From Paracraurococcus lichenis (GTDB taxonomy: Bacteria; Pseudomonadota; Alphaproteobacteria; Acetobacterales; Acetobacteraceae), in assembly GCF_030657435.1 (NCBI RefSeq), contig NZ_JAUTWS010000008.1, positions 124,001 through 188,000 on the forward strand: a stretch of DNA of 64,000 nucleotides. The letters are read 5' to 3'. Within the stretch, counting starts at the first letter, position 1. The number at the start of each line of letters is the position of its first letter. The notes under the pieces were generated by a model. It was given only the letters and a program-made list of their open reading frames with translations, did no database searches and was not told where the DNA came from. The translations under genes and the position numbers were made by a program. Below are positions 16,262-26,137 of this stretch, piece after piece.

Positions 16262-17227
16262 ATGCTGCTGCAACAGATCAACGCCAATGCGGGCTGGGGG
16301 CGGGTGCCGCGGCTGGTGTCGCGCATGCCGCGGCTGCTGCACGATATCCGCTCCCATCCGGGCTGGCTGCCCTTCTTCGCCTTCGGCCGCTTCATGGCGG
16401 CGCGGCGCCTGGTCTCGGCGCTGGCGGTGCGGCGTGGCGGGCGCGTCGCCGCGGTCGAGGGCGCCTGCCGCGGCGACCTCATCGGTCCCACCGTCCGGGA
16501 GGCGGTGGAGACGCTGTGGCGGGACGGCATCTGCCCGGGGGTCTGCCTCTCCCCGGAGGTGGTGGCCGAGATCCAGGCCTTCGCCGGCAGCCGGCCCTGC
16601 CAGGGCGGGCTGAACTGGACCACGCGCTTCTGGCCGGAGGAGCGGGAGGCGGTGGAGCGCGCGACCGGCCAGTCCCTCGTCGTCGGGCATTTCCCCGATA
16701 ACGAGCAGGACTGCCCGACGATCGGGCGGCTGATCCGCGATCCCTGGCTGCATGCCGTGGCCTCCGGCTATTTCGGCACCGCGGCGACGCTGCTGGACGT
16801 GCGGCTGTGGTGGAGCTTCCCGTCGAGCGTCCAGAGCCGTGCGGCGCTGAAGCTGGCCGGGCAGGACACCTTCCACTACGACATGACCGACTGGCACCAG
16901 CTCAAATTCTTCTTCTACGTCACGGAGGTCGGGCCGAAGACCGGACCGCACCGCTTCGTCCGCGGCACCCATGCGCGGCGGCCCCTCGGCCATCAGGTCA
17001 GCCCCTTCAGTTCCAAGACGGATGCGGAGATCCTGGCGACCTATGGCCCGGAGGCGATGATGACGCTGACCGGCCCGGCCGGCTTCGGCTTCGCCGAGGA
17101 TCCCTTCGGCTACCACACCGGCGCCACGGTGCAGGAGGGCCGGCGACTCTGCCTCGAGGTGTCCTTCGGCATCACCGGCATGTTGCGCCGGCGCGATTAT
17201 GGCGGGCCGGCGGCGATGCCGAACTGA
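16262..17227 (+). CDS. Phytanoyl-CoA dioxygenase (PhyH)-like Fe(II)/2-oxoglutarate oxygenase
   Basis: A 321-aa protein. The iron-binding H-x-D is visible in DTFHYDMTDWHQLKFFFYVT, a pattern seen in PhyH-family enzymes where a strand follows directly. GPKTGPHRFVRGTHARRPLG is the typical substrate/2OG segment, and the distal His and Arg are in YHTGATVQEGRRLCLEVSFG. The N-terminal 60 residues are Arg-rich and helical. Substrate unknown; no biosynthetic neighbours indicate it. The start ATG 16262 (MLLQQINANAGWG) follows a long intergenic region with a candidate regulatory array. Confidence 0.75.
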   Translation: MLLQQINANAGWGRVPRLVSRMPRLLHDIRSHPGWLPFFAFGRFMAARRLVSALAVRRGGRVAAVEGACRGDLIGPTVREAVETLWRDGICPGVCLSPEVVAEIQAFAGSRPCQGGLNWTTRFWPEEREAVERATGQSLVVGHFPDNEQDCPTIGRLIRDPWLHAVASGYFGTAATLLDVRLWWSFPSSVQSRAALKLAGQDTFHYDMTDWHQLKFFFYVTEVGPKTGPHRFVRGTHARRPLGHQVSPFSSKTDAEILATYGPEAMMTLTGPAGFGFAEDPFGYHTGATVQEGRRLCLEVSFGITGMLRRRDYGGPAAMPN

Positions 17228-17247
17228 TTCCGGCAGGGCAGGGCCGG

Positions 17248-17284
17248 GGCGCCGCGGACGGGTAGGGGGCTCGTCCGCGGCGCC
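17248..17284. terminator. Strong 13-bp hairpin between convergent genes
   Basis: GGCGCCGCGGACG (17248-17260) pairs perfectly with CGTCCGCGGCGCC (17272-17284) around an 11-base loop. It lies between the rightward PhyH-like gene and the leftward PCu(A)C gene, fitting a bidirectional terminator, though without a T run. Confidence 0.65.
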
Positions 17285-17360
17285 GGCAGGGCATGCCATG
17301 TCCGGGGAGGCGGCGGCCGGCACAGGGATGCCGCACCACCCGCTTCTCGGCCGCCCGAGG

Positions 17361-17858
17361 TCAGCGGGCGGTCGGCCCGCGCGCGCCGGCGGCCTCCACC
17401 TGCAACTCCACCGGCACATCCCCGGCCCGCTCGAAACGCAACGTGACCGGCACGGTCTGGCCCGGGATCAGCAACTGGGTCAGGCCGATCAGCATCAGGT
17501 GGAAGCTGCCGGGCTGCAGCGTGACGCTCTGGCCGGGCGGCAGGTCGATCCCCGGCACGGGGCGCATGCGCATCACCTCGCCCTCCCGGACATGGGTGTG
17601 GATTTCCGTCGTCCGGGCGAGCGGGGTGCTGGCGCCGACCAGCCGGTCGGCCGCGGCGCCACGGTTGGTGATGGTCATGAACCCGGCCCCGGTGCCGCCC
17701 TGGCCGGCGGCGCGGGTCCAGGGCCGGGCGATGGCGAGGTCGCCGGCCTGGACCGGCTGCGGCGCGGCGGCCTGTGGGTGCTGCTGCGCGGCGGTCGGCC
17801 GGGTGAGGAGGACGGGGGCGAGAAGAGCGGGAGCGGCGAGGATCGAGCGGCGGAGCAT
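17361..17858 (-). CDS. Periplasmic copper chaperone PCu(A)C
   Basis: A 165-aa secreted protein: signal peptide MLRRSILAAPALLAPVLLTR, then the PCu(A)C domain AIARPWTRAAGQGGTGAGFM. Copper ligands are the conserved His and Met set in EIHTHVREGEVMRMRPVPGI and the second His/Met in PGSFHLMLIGL (H-x-M). This family delivers Cu(I) to cytochrome oxidase CuA or other periplasmic targets. It lies 11 nt after the YcnI gene in a three-gene copper cluster. Start ATG 17858 gives a perfect signal peptide. Confidence 0.93.
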   Translation of the reverse strand: MLRRSILAAPALLAPVLLTRPTAAQQHPQAAAPQPVQAGDLAIARPWTRAAGQGGTGAGFMTITNRGAAADRLVGASTPLARTTEIHTHVREGEVMRMRPVPGIDLPPGQSVTLQPGSFHLMLIGLTQLLIPGQTVPVTLRFERAGDVPVELQVEAAGARGPTAR

Positions 17859-17869
17859 GGGCGGGGCCC

Positions 17870-18382
17870 TCAGCGGGGGGTCAGGCGCAGTGAAGGCGCC
17901 GGGCGGGCGAGGTCATGGGCGGCCTGGCCGGCCTTCGGCACCTCCGCCCATTGGTCGGCCTTGCCGCCCTCGCAGGTCTGCGACACCGGCAGGTATAGGG
18001 TGCCGCCCGGCTCGTTCGGCGCCTGCAGCATGAGGACGAACTCCTCGTACTGCGCATCCGGCAGCGGGCCGCCTTCCCATACGATGCGCGCGACCTCCTC
18101 CTCCATCATGCTGCCATGCGGGCTGCGCACGGCCTCCGGCAGGCGACGGCGCTCGATGGTCAGGCGCCAGCCGGGCTTGGGCATGGGCTTGGCCGAATAG
18201 ACCCCTTCCGGCAGGTCCAGCGCGATGCGGGTGGTGGCGGCACCGCCGCAGCCATGCGGGACGCGGAGGGCGGCGCGGACATAGGACCCGGCCGGCGCCG
18301 CCGGCGGGTCCAGGGTGACATGAGCGAAGGCGGGCAAGGCGCAGAGCGCGCCGGCGGCCGCGAGGGCCAGGGACTTACGCAT
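17870..18382 (-). CDS. YcnI-family copper-binding protein (DUF1775)
   Basis: A 170-aa exported protein. The signal peptide MRKSLALAAAGALCALPAFA ends just before His21, which becomes the N-terminus; YcnI proteins bind copper with this histidine and a conserved Trp. The domain core is HVTLDPPAAPAGSYVRAALR, VPHGCGGAATTRIALDLPEG and YEEFVLMLQAPNEPGGTLYL. There is no C-terminal membrane anchor, unlike Gram-positive YcnI. It lies between a DUF2946-like gene and PCu(A)C, all leftward, which fits periplasmic copper handling. Confidence 0.92.
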   Translation of the reverse strand: MRKSLALAAAGALCALPAFAHVTLDPPAAPAGSYVRAALRVPHGCGGAATTRIALDLPEGVYSAKPMPKPGWRLTIERRRLPEAVRSPHGSMMEEEVARIVWEGGPLPDAQYEEFVLMLQAPNEPGGTLYLPVSQTCEGGKADQWAEVPKAGQAAHDLARPAPSLRLTPR

Positions 18383-18419
18383 GGACGGACTCCTGAAGCG
18401 GTTGCGATGAGGCAGGGCT

Positions 18420-18791
18420 TCAGGCGGCCGGCGGGGCGCGGGCCTGTTCCGGCGGCAACGGGGCCGGGGCCGGGCGGCGGGCGGCCTCGGCGGGAGCGAC
18501 CGTGCCGATCGGCCGCGGCCGCCGCAGCGCGACGGGCGGCACCGGCAGCGCGGCGGGCACCACCAGGCAGGCATCGCAATGCCCGTGCGGGGCCGGCGCG
18601 AAGGGGTCCGGCACATGCCGCACCCCACCATCCGCCGTGCAGACCGGCATGGTCGCCGATGCCGCGCGTTGCCCCGTCAGCGGGGCCAGCAGCAGCGCCA
18701 GCGCGAGCAGAACCCGGCCGGCCAGGCGCCAGACTTGGCGCGCATCGCGCCCGCGGGCCGGGTCCGGCCTCCGGGCCTTCGCGGCGGCCAC
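18420..18791 (-). CDS. DUF2946-like small exported protein of the copper cluster
   Basis: About 123 aa: a hydrophobic segment VLLALALLLAPLTGQ, then MPVCTADGGVRHVPDPFAPA and HGHCDACLVVPAALPVPPVA, and a Pro/Ala-rich tail. The CTADGG and HCxxC motifs recall DUF2946 proteins, which accompany YcnI, PCu(A)C and TonB-type copper uptake genes. Cys and His residues could bind metal (inference). The start is unsure: GTG 18791 begins just past the thpR stop, but ATG 18845 and ATG 18833 (overlapping thpR) and GTG 18734 are also possible. Confidence 0.65.
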   Translation of the reverse strand: MAAAKARRPDPARGRDARQVWRLAGRVLLALALLLAPLTGQRAASATMPVCTADGGVRHVPDPFAPAPHGHCDACLVVPAALPVPPVALRRPRPIGTVAPAEAARRPAPAPLPPEQARAPPAA

Positions 18792-18801
18792 GGGGCCGCG
18801 C

Positions 18802-19338
18802 TCAGGCCAGCTCGTACTCCACCTCCGGCACATAGACCGCCGCATCCTTGCCGAGGCGGGAGGAATAGAGGGTGAAGTGCTCCACCGCCACCGGCGGCAG
18901 GCGGAACAGGTTGTGCGCCTGGACGAAGCCGACCAGCTTGTCCGGCGGCGCCTTGTCGGTCCGCGCCAGGGTCACATGCGGCGAGAAGCGCTTGCGCTCC
19001 GGCTCCAGCCCGATGCGCTGCAGCGCGGTCTCCACCTTGGCCTGCAGGAAGCTCAGCCCCTCGGTCTTCTCCACCCCGACCCAGAGGGCGTTGATCCGCC
19101 CGCCCTTCTCGAAGGTGCCGACCCCGCGCAGCGAGAGCTCGAAGCTCGGCGCGCGGATATTGGCCAGCGCGTCATCCACCTCCTGCGCCCGCCAGTTCTC
19201 GATCTCCCCGATGAAGCGCAGCGTAAGGTGGTAGTTCTCCGGCGGGACCCATCGGGCCCCCGGGATGCCGCCCGAGAGCATGGCGAGCTGCGCCTTGATG
19301 GCGGCGGGCAGGGCGAGGGCGACGAAGAGGCGGATCAT
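18802..19338 (-). CDS. thpR: RNA 2',3'-cyclic phosphodiesterase ThpR
   Basis: A 178-aa 2H phosphoesterase. The two signature motifs H-x-T-L are NYHLTLRFIGEI (near residue 37) and RFSPHVTLARTDKAPP (near residue 121), spaced as in ThpR/LigT. The protein opens 2',3'-cyclic phosphates on RNA to 2'-phosphomonoesters; older databases call it 2'-5' RNA ligase. Complete, of typical length (MIRLFVALALPAAIKAQLAM start). It precedes the copper cluster on the same strand. Confidence 0.94.
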   Translation of the reverse strand: MIRLFVALALPAAIKAQLAMLSGGIPGARWVPPENYHLTLRFIGEIENWRAQEVDDALANIRAPSFELSLRGVGTFEKGGRINALWVGVEKTEGLSFLQAKVETALQRIGLEPERKRFSPHVTLARTDKAPPDKLVGFVQAHNLFRLPPVAVEHFTLYSSRLGKDAAVYVPEVEYELA

Positions 19339-19362
19339 GGGCCGGTTCTCCCCTGGGGCACT

Positions 19363-20050
19363 TCATCCGGCGGGCGGGTGCGGCACCCGCTCCAGCAGGG
19401 TCTCGACCGAGGGGAGGATGCGGCGGACCACCTCCGCCAGCCCCCGCTCGTTCGGGTGGATGCCGTCCGGCTGGTTCAGCGCTGGGTCGCCGGCCACCCC
19501 CTCGAGGAAGAAGGGGTAGAAGACGAGCTCCGGCCGCGACCGGGCCAACTCCTGGTACACGGCGGCGAATTCCCGGCCGTAGTCGGCGCCGAGATTGGGC
19601 GGGGCGAGCATCCCCGCCAGCAGCACCGGGATCCGGCGGGCGGCCAGCCTGTCCAGGATCCCGGTCAGCGCCGCGCGGCTCTGCACAGGCGGCAGGGCGC
19701 GCAGCCCGTCATTGCCGCCGAGCTCGACGATCGCCGCCTGCGGGTTGTCGGCCAGCGCCCAGTCGAGGCGCGCGAGGCCGCCCGCCGTGGTGTCGCCGGA
19801 GACGCCGGCATTGATGACCCGCACGGCACGGCCACGGGCGAGGAGGGCCCGCTGCAATTGCGGCACGAAGCCCTGGTCCTGCGGCAGGCCATAGCCCGCG
19901 GCCAGGCTGTCGCCGAGGACGAGCAGCCGCACCGGTCCCTCCGCGCCTGCGGACCGCAACACTCCGAAACCCGAAAGGGCGGCGAGCAGCGCTGTTCCGA
20001 TCGCCCTGCGACGGCCATATCCGGCGGCACCACGGAATGTCCCAGGCGCC

Positions 20051-20052
<2 letters not shown>
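19363..20052 (-). CDS. tesA: GDSL-type arylesterase/lysophospholipase (TesA-like)
   Basis: A 229-aa SGNH hydrolase. An N-terminal signal-like segment (RRRAIGTALLAALSGFGVLR) precedes VRLLVLGDSLAAGYGLPQDQ with the nucleophile Ser, block II NAGVSGDTTAGG, block III ELGGNDGLRA and the C-terminal DGIHPNERG with catalytic Asp and His. This is the periplasmic TesA type. It is divergent from an ABC ATPase, the usual tesA/ybbA arrangement. The start at ATG 20052 would share the CATG with the opposite start, leaving no promoter space; a later start is possible. Confidence 0.9.
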
Positions 20053-20770
<718 letters not shown>

Positions 20771-20823
20771 ACGGCCCGGCCCTTTCGGGCGTTCTTCGCA
20801 TGCAACGGCATAGGAGATGGGAG

Positions 20824-20982
20824 ATGCGAGTCGCACTGCTTCTGCTGGCCGGCCTGGCCCTGTCCGGCTGCGGCCTGGTGGCCTTGCCTTTCCGGGTGAC
20901 GGGCGACGTGATCCAGGTGGTGCCGGTGGTCGGCAAGCCGATCGGCGCGCCGATCCACGCGGTGGGCGACGCGATCGATTAG
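20824..20982 (+). CDS. Small lipoprotein (DUF6726-like)
   Basis: A 52-aa protein: MRVALLLLAGLALSGCGLVA is a signal peptide with lipobox LSGC, followed by PFRVTGDVIQVVPVVGKPIG and a short tail AIHAVGDAID-like repeat of hydrophobic turns. A strong ribosome binding site (GGAGATGGGAG) lies just before the ATG. Such tiny lipoproteins occur in alphaproteobacteria; function unknown. It may be co-transcribed with the ABC ATPase 53 bp upstream. Confidence 0.8.
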   Translation: MRVALLLLAGLALSGCGLVALPFRVTGDVIQVVPVVGKPIGAPIHAVGDAID

Positions 20983-21022
20983 CCGGGCGGGAGCCCCGGA
21001 GGGCTGCGTCCCGGTCCCGGGC

Positions 21023-22051
21023 TCAGCGCGTGACGGGCGCCCCGTTCTCCGCCCGTCGCTTCTCGATCTCCCGCCAGCGGCCGACGTTGCGGTTGTGCTC
21101 CTCGAGCGTGCGGGCGAAGGCATGCCCGCCCGAGCCGTCGGCGACGAAGTAGAGATCCTCGGTCGCCGCCGGCCGCGTCACCGCCCGCAGGGCGGCCAAG
21201 CCCGGCGCGCCGATCGGCGCCGGCGGCAGGCCCTTGATGCGATAGGTGTTGAAGGGGTGGTCGCGGTCGAGGTCGGCGCGCGTCAGCGGCCGGTCCAGCG
21301 CGCCGCCCTCGGCCGCGGCATAGGCGACGGTCGGGTCGGACTGCAGCGGCATGCCGCGCCTGAGGCGGTTGAGGAAGACCGCGGCGATGCGCGGCCGCTC
21401 CTCGGGCAGCGCGGTCTCGCGCTCGACGATGCTCGCCAGCACCAGGGCCTCGCGCGGGGAGGCGAGGGGCAGGTCCTCCGCCCGCTCCGCCCAGGCCTCG
21501 GCCAGGGCCTTCGCCATGGCCTGCTCCGCCCGCCGCAGCAGCGCCGCGCGCTCGTCGCCATACTGGTAGGCATAGGTTTCGGGCAGCACGGCCCCTTCCT
21601 CGGGCGCCGAGACCTCGCCGGTCATTCCCTCGGCGCCGCGGATGACGGCCAGGATCTGCCGCGCGGTCAGCCCCTCCGGGATGGTGAGGCGCCGCTGCAC
21701 CGGCCGCCCCGTGCGCAGCACCGCCAGCACCTGCTCCAGCGAGGCGCCGGGCGGGAAGGCGAACTCGGCCGCCCGCAGCGGGCCCTGTCCGCGCGTCGCC
21801 CAGGCGGCGGTGGCGAAGGCGCGGCCATCGGCGATGACCCCGGCCCGCAGCAGGGCCTCGGCGATCGCCTCCGTCCCGCCGCGCGGGACCACCACCTGCG
21901 CCGGCGCGGCCAGCGGCCCGGGCGCACGATAGGCCTGCAGCGCATACCAGCCGGCGCCGCCCGCGAGGGCGCAGACAAGAAGAAGCACCACGCCGATGCG
22001 GCGCAGCACGCCGACGCCGGAACGGCGCGGCGCCCTAGCCATGGGACGCAT
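21023..22051 (-). CDS. mltG: Endolytic murein transglycosylase MltG
   Basis: A 342-aa inner membrane protein: one N-terminal membrane helix ([20 protein letters not shown]), a LysM-like part, and the YceG catalytic domain with [40 protein letters not shown] (catalytic Glu), [15 protein letters not shown] and [20 protein letters not shown]. It cuts nascent glycan strands and acts as a terminator of elongation. It follows fabF on the same strand, as in many proteobacteria. An ATG at 22042 (MARAPRRSG) is an equally good start. Confidence 0.95.
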   Translation of the reverse strand: MRPMARAPRRSGVGVLRRIGVVLLLVCALAGGAGWYALQAYRAPGPLAAPAQVVVPRGGTEAIAEALLRAGVIADGRAFATAAWATRGQGPLRAAEFAFPPGASLEQVLAVLRTGRPVQRRLTIPEGLTARQILAVIRGAEGMTGEVSAPEEGAVLPETYAYQYGDERAALLRRAEQAMAKALAEAWAERAEDLPLASPREALVLASIVERETALPEERPRIAAVFLNRLRRGMPLQSDPTVAYAAAEGGALDRPLTRADLDRDHPFNTYRIKGLPPAPIGAPGLAALRAVTRPAATEDLYFVADGSGGHAFARTLEEHNRNVGRWREIEKRRAENGAPVTR

Positions 22052-22109
22052 CTCGGGATTGCGGCGGCATGCTCATGCCTGCGGAACGCGCCGCCGCCGC
22101 TTTCGTGCC

Positions 22110-23393
22110 TTACTGCGGCGCGCCGAAGACGATGCTCGCATTGGTGCCGCCGAAACCGAAGCTGTTGGACAGCGCCACCCGGATCGGCCGCTCCTGCGCC
22201 TGCCTGGCGACGCGGTCGATCGGGCTCTCGCGCGAGACCTGCTCGAGGTTCAGCGTCGGCGGCGCGACATGGTCGCGGATCGCCAGGATGGAGAAGATGC
22301 CCTCGACCGCGCCGGCCGCGCCGAGCAGGTGCCCGATCGCCGACTTGGTGGAGGACATGGCGAGCTTGCCGGCATCCTCGCCCCAGAGCCGCTCCACCGC
22401 GCCGAGCTCAAGGTCGTCGCCGAGCGGCGTGGAGGTGCCGTGCGCGTTGACGTACTGCACCTCGGCCGGCGCGACACCGGCATCGCTCAGCGCCGCCCGC
22501 ATGGAGCGGAAGGCGCCGTCGCCGGTCTCGGAGGGAGCGGTGATGTGGTAGGCATCGCCCGACATGCCGTAGCCCAGCACCTCGGCATAGATCTTCGCGT
22601 TGCGCTTCTTCGCGTGCTCGTATTCCTCGAGCACGAGGACGCCGGCGCCCTCGCCCATGACGAAGCCGTCGCGGCCCACGTCCCAGGGGCGGGAGGCCTG
22701 TTGCGGCGTATCGTTGTAGCCGGTGGACAGGGCGCGGGAGGCGCAGAAGCCCGCCATGCCGATCTCGGAGACCGCGGCCTCGGCGCCGCCCGCGACCATC
22801 ACGTCGGCATCGCCGAGCGCGATCAGCCGCGCTGCATCGCCGAGCGCATGCACGCCCGTCGCGCAGGCGGTGACAGCGGAGTGGTTCGGGCCCTTGAAGC
22901 CGAAGCGGATCGAGACGTGGCCGGAGGCCAGGTTGATCAGCGCGGAGGGGATGAAGAAGGGCGAGATCCGCTTGGCCTTGCCCTGCGAGATCAGCACCGA
23001 GGCCTCGTAGATGGTCGGCAGGCCGCCGATGCCCGAGCCGATCATGACGCCGGTGGCGCAGCGGCCTTCCTCGTCCTCGGGCTTCCAGCCGGAATCCTCG
23101 ACCGCCTCCGTCGCCGCCACGAGGGCGAGCTGGATGAAGCGGTCCATCTTCTTCTGGTCCTTGACCGGGATCCACTCGGCCAGGTCGAGCCCGCCGGTCG
23201 CCCGGGTGCCGGACGGCACCTGGCCGGCGATCTTGGCCGGCAGGTCCTTGGTGTCGAAGGACTGGATGGCCGCGATGCCGCTCTCGCCCTCGATCAGCCG
23301 CTTCCAGACATGCTCGACACCGAGACCGAGCGGGCATGCGATGCCCATGCCGGTGACGACAACCCGCCGCGGGGCCACACCTTTCGCGAACAC
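22110..23393 (-). CDS. fabF: Beta-ketoacyl-ACP synthase II
   Basis: A 427-aa condensing enzyme of fatty acid elongation. The nucleophile Cys is in HSAVTACATGVHALGDAARL, the two His in VQYVNAHGTSTPLGDDLE and KSAIGHLLGAAGAVEG, and the terminal motif is NSFGFGGTNASIVF. Full length with start MFAKGVAPRRVVVTGMGIAC. It lies 39 bp after acpP, in the order acpP-fabF-mltG on the minus strand. Confidence 0.97.
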   Translation of the reverse strand: MFAKGVAPRRVVVTGMGIACPLGLGVEHVWKRLIEGESGIAAIQSFDTKDLPAKIAGQVPSGTRATGGLDLAEWIPVKDQKKMDRFIQLALVAATEAVEDSGWKPEDEEGRCATGVMIGSGIGGLPTIYEASVLISQGKAKRISPFFIPSALINLASGHVSIRFGFKGPNHSAVTACATGVHALGDAARLIALGDADVMVAGGAEAAVSEIGMAGFCASRALSTGYNDTPQQASRPWDVGRDGFVMGEGAGVLVLEEYEHAKKRNAKIYAEVLGYGMSGDAYHITAPSETGDGAFRSMRAALSDAGVAPAEVQYVNAHGTSTPLGDDLELGAVERLWGEDAGKLAMSSTKSAIGHLLGAAGAVEGIFSILAIRDHVAPPTLNLEQVSRESPIDRVARQAQERPIRVALSNSFGFGGTNASIVFGAPQ

Positions 23394-23432
23394 GCTCAGC
23401 CTCTTCGTCTATGGAACTTCGCCGGCCGGCCG

Positions 23433-23672
23433 TCAGGCCGCCTTGTTCTTCTCGATGAACTCGATCGCGTCCTTGACGGTCTGGATCTTCTCGGCCGCGT
23501 CGTCCGGGATCTCCACGCCGAAGGCCTCCTCGAAGGCCATCACCAGCTCGACCGTGTCGAGGCTGTCGGCACCCAGATCATCGATGAAGGAGGCATTGTC
23601 GGTGACCTTGGCCTCTTCCACGCCGAGGTGCTCGACAACGATCTGCTTAACCTTCTCGGCGGTATCGCTCAT
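23433..23672 (-). CDS. acpP: Acyl carrier protein
   Basis: A 79-aa acidic four-helix protein ([20 protein letters not shown]) with the phosphopantetheine site [20 protein letters not shown], Ser in DSL. It carries acyl chains in fatty acid synthesis. Located between fabG/fabD upstream and fabF downstream, all on the minus strand. Start ATG 23672 with an upstream AGGAGAAAA-type ribosome binding site. Confidence 0.98.
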   Translation of the reverse strand: MSDTAEKVKQIVVEHLGVEEAKVTDNASFIDDLGADSLDTVELVMAFEEAFGVEIPDDAAEKIQTVKDAIEFIEKNKAA

Positions 23673-23882
23673 CGCCTGATTTTCTCCTGATAACGGCGCG
23701 TGACGGACCCAGGCCGGCCCCAGAGGGACGTCCCAAAGAGCCCGGGGGGGTAACACGGAACACGGAACGCGCCTAGGCGCTGTTTGCGCCCTTGGCAAGG
23801 GCCGAGGGCAGGGCGGCCGGGGCGCCGCGCCGGCCCGATGCCAGGCGGTCTGGCCTCGTGCGGCCCGTCTCAGCAGCCCGTC

Positions 23883-24131
23883 TCAGCGGCCCGGCGGGGC
23901 GACCGCCAGCGCCAGCCGCGCCAGGCCCATCATGGCCTCGATCGCCGCGCCGGGCGTGGCGAGGCAGGCCAGGGAGGCGAGCAGAGCGACGTGCAGGTCG
24001 CCCCCCTGGCACAGGACGGCGACGGGGGCGGCGACCGCCGCCGCGCCGAGCAGGAGCCAGGGCCCGTCCGGCCAGGGGCCGACCAGGGGAAGACCGGGCC
24101 TGGGAAACCGGGGCTTGTCCACGCGCGCCAT
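23883..24131 (-). CDS. Possible small membrane protein between fabG and acpP
   Basis: An 82-aa frame (MARVDKPRFPRPGLPLVGPW) with two hydrophobic segments, LLLGAAAVAAPVAVLCQGG and HVALLASLACLATPGAAIEA. I do not recognise a family. It lies in a 559-bp gap between fabG and acpP on the same strand, with a purine-rich stretch before the ATG. It could be a real small membrane protein or a chance frame in GC-rich DNA. Confidence 0.4.
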   Translation of the reverse strand: MARVDKPRFPRPGLPLVGPWPDGPWLLLGAAAVAAPVAVLCQGGDLHVALLASLACLATPGAAIEAMMGLARLALAVAPPGR

Positions 24132-24231
24132 CCGCCGCCTCGCCTGCACAGGAGGGAGAAAGCGGAGAAGCCTAGCGTAGGTTGCCTGACGGAGGCCCGA
24201 ACAATCGCACGATGGGCCTGCCCGCCGGCCC

Positions 24232-24969
24232 TCAGATCATCGCCATGCCGCCGTTGACGTGCAGCGTCTGGCCGGTGACCCAGGCGGCCTCCTCGCTCGC
24301 CAGGTAGACCACGGCGCCGGCGATGTCCTCCGGCGTGCCCATGCGCGCCGCCGGGATGCGCTCCAGCAGCTTGCCCCGCGCCGCCTCGGGCAGCACGTCC
24401 GTCATGGCGGTCTTCACGAAGCCCGGGGCGACGACGTTCACCGTCACGCCGCGCGTCGCCACCTCCTGCGCCAGGGACTTGCTCATGCCGATCAGGCCCG
24501 CCTTGGCGGCGGCGTAGTTGGCCTGCCCGGCATTGCCGGTGACACCGACGATGGAGGCGATGGAGACGATCCGCCCATGCCGCTTCTTCATCATCCCGCG
24601 CAGGCTGGCGCGCGCCAGGCGGAAGGGCGCGGTCAGGTCCACCTCCAGCACCGCGGCCCAGTCGGCATCGCCCATGCGCAGCGCCAGCATGTCGCGGGTG
24701 AAGCCGGCATTGTTGACCAGGATGTCGAGCCCGCCGAGCCCGCCCTCCACCGTCTCGACCAGCGCGGCCGGCGCCGCGGGGTCGGCAAGATCGGCCGGCG
24801 CGACCAGCACCCGCTCGCCGAGTTCTGCCGCCAGCGCCTCCAGCTCGGCCGCGCGGCGGCCGGTGAGGGCCACGGCGGCGCCCTGGGCGTGCAGCGCGCG
24901 AGCGACCGCGGCGCCGATGCCGCCGGTGGCACCGGTGACCAGGGCGACCTTGCCATCCAGACGGAACAT
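24232..24969 (-). CDS. fabG: 3-oxoacyl-ACP reductase
   Basis: A 245-aa short-chain dehydrogenase. NADP motif LVTGATGGIGAAVARALHAQ, structural motif LVNNAGFTRD, catalytic Ser in VSIASIVGVTGNAGQ and the Y-x-x-x-K pair in NYAAAKAGLIGMSKSLAQEV, with the FabG C-terminus ASEEAAWVTGQTLHVNGGMA. Reduces beta-ketoacyl-ACP. Downstream of fabD (58-bp gap), same strand. Confidence 0.96.
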   Translation of the reverse strand: MFRLDGKVALVTGATGGIGAAVARALHAQGAAVALTGRRAAELEALAAELGERVLVAPADLADPAAPAALVETVEGGLGGLDILVNNAGFTRDMLALRMGDADWAAVLEVDLTAPFRLARASLRGMMKKRHGRIVSIASIVGVTGNAGQANYAAAKAGLIGMSKSLAQEVATRGVTVNVVAPGFVKTAMTDVLPEAARGKLLERIPAARMGTPEDIAGAVVYLASEEAAWVTGQTLHVNGGMAMI

Positions 24970-25027
24970 CGCGAACTCCTTGTATCCTGCGGGACGCCGC
25001 GCGCGGGTCACGGGCCGCGCGACAGGC

Positions 25028-25987
25028 TCAGAGCGACTTGAGGAAAGCCTCGATATCGGCGGGATTGCCGACGGCCATGGCCGTCGCCTCCGGCGCATTG
25101 CGCTTCATCAGCCCGGTCAGCACCTTGCCGGCACCGAGCTCGGCGAAGCGGTCGCAGCCCATCGCCGCCATGGCGGCGACGCATTCGCGCCAGCGCACCG
25201 TGCCGGTCACCTGCCGCACCAGCAGGTCGCGGATCTCGGCAGGCTCCGTCGCCTTGTCGGCGGAGACGTTCGCCACCACCGGCACCGCCGGCGCGGCGAT
25301 CGCCGCCCGCTCCAGCGCCTCGCCCATCGCATCGGCTGCCGGCGCCATCAGCGAGCAATGGAAGGGCGCCGAGACCGGCAGCGGCATGGCGCGCTTGATC
25401 CCCGCCCCCGGCGCGGCCGCGACGGCGCGATCGATGGCGCCCTTGTGGCCGCTGATCACCACCTGCCCGCCGCCATTGTCGTTGGCGACCTCGGCGACCT
25501 CGGCCTTGCCGGTCTCGGGATCGGTCCGCGCGGCCTCGCAGAGCGCCCGGGCCTGCTCGAGCTCGGCGCCGAGCAGCGCCGCCATGGCGCCGAGGCCGGG
25601 CGGCGTCGCCTTCTGCATCGCCTCCCCGCGCAGCCGCAGCAGGCGGGCGGCCGTCGGCAGGTCGAAGGCACGGGCGGCGGTGAGCGCCGAGTACTCGCCG
25701 AGGCTGTGCCCGGCAACCAGCGCCACGCGGGTGGCGAGGTCGAAGCCGCCCTCCTTCTCCAGCACCCGCAGCACGGCGACGGAATGCGCCATCAGCGCCG
25801 GCTGGGCATTGGCGGTCAGGGTCAGTTCCTCCGCCGGCCCCTCGAACATGAGGCGCGAGAGGTTCTGCTTCAAAGCCTCGTCCACTTCCCCGAACACCTC
25901 GCGGGCGGCGGGGAAGGCGGCGGCGAGGTCCCGGCCCATGCCGGGAGCCTGGCTCCCCTGGCCGGGGAAGACGAGGGCGAGCGCCAT
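25028..25987 (-). CDS. fabD: Malonyl-CoA:ACP transacylase
   Basis: A 319-aa acyltransferase: FPGQGSQAPGMGRDLAAAFP at the start, the nucleophile motif GHSLGEYSALTAARAF (GHSLG), Arg in LLRLRGEAMQ, and the catalytic His in PVSAPFHCSLMAPAADAM. It loads malonyl groups onto ACP. First gene of the fabD-fabG-acpP-fabF group. Start ATG 25987. Confidence 0.96.
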   Translation of the reverse strand: MALALVFPGQGSQAPGMGRDLAAAFPAAREVFGEVDEALKQNLSRLMFEGPAEELTLTANAQPALMAHSVAVLRVLEKEGGFDLATRVALVAGHSLGEYSALTAARAFDLPTAARLLRLRGEAMQKATPPGLGAMAALLGAELEQARALCEAARTDPETGKAEVAEVANDNGGGQVVISGHKGAIDRAVAAAPGAGIKRAMPLPVSAPFHCSLMAPAADAMGEALERAAIAAPAVPVVANVSADKATEPAEIRDLLVRQVTGTVRWRECVAAMAAMGCDRFAELGAGKVLTGLMKRNAPEATAMAVGNPADIEAFLKSL

Positions 25988-26137
25988 GGCGGCTTGTTCC
26001 TTGGTGGCTGGGCCGTGCGATGGGCGCGCGGGGTAAAGGCCGGTCATCCGACTGTCAACGTTCGCGGCCGCACGCTTAACCCCGGCTTCAGCCGCGCCGG
26101 GCCAGCCTGCCCCTCCACCCACCAAAACGGGGGCGCC

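Noticed and set aside
24518..26137. Plus-strand extension of the glycosyltransferase fusion upstream to 24518
   Set aside because: That part is antisense to fabG and fabD and has no recognisable domain; the real protein starts near 26138.
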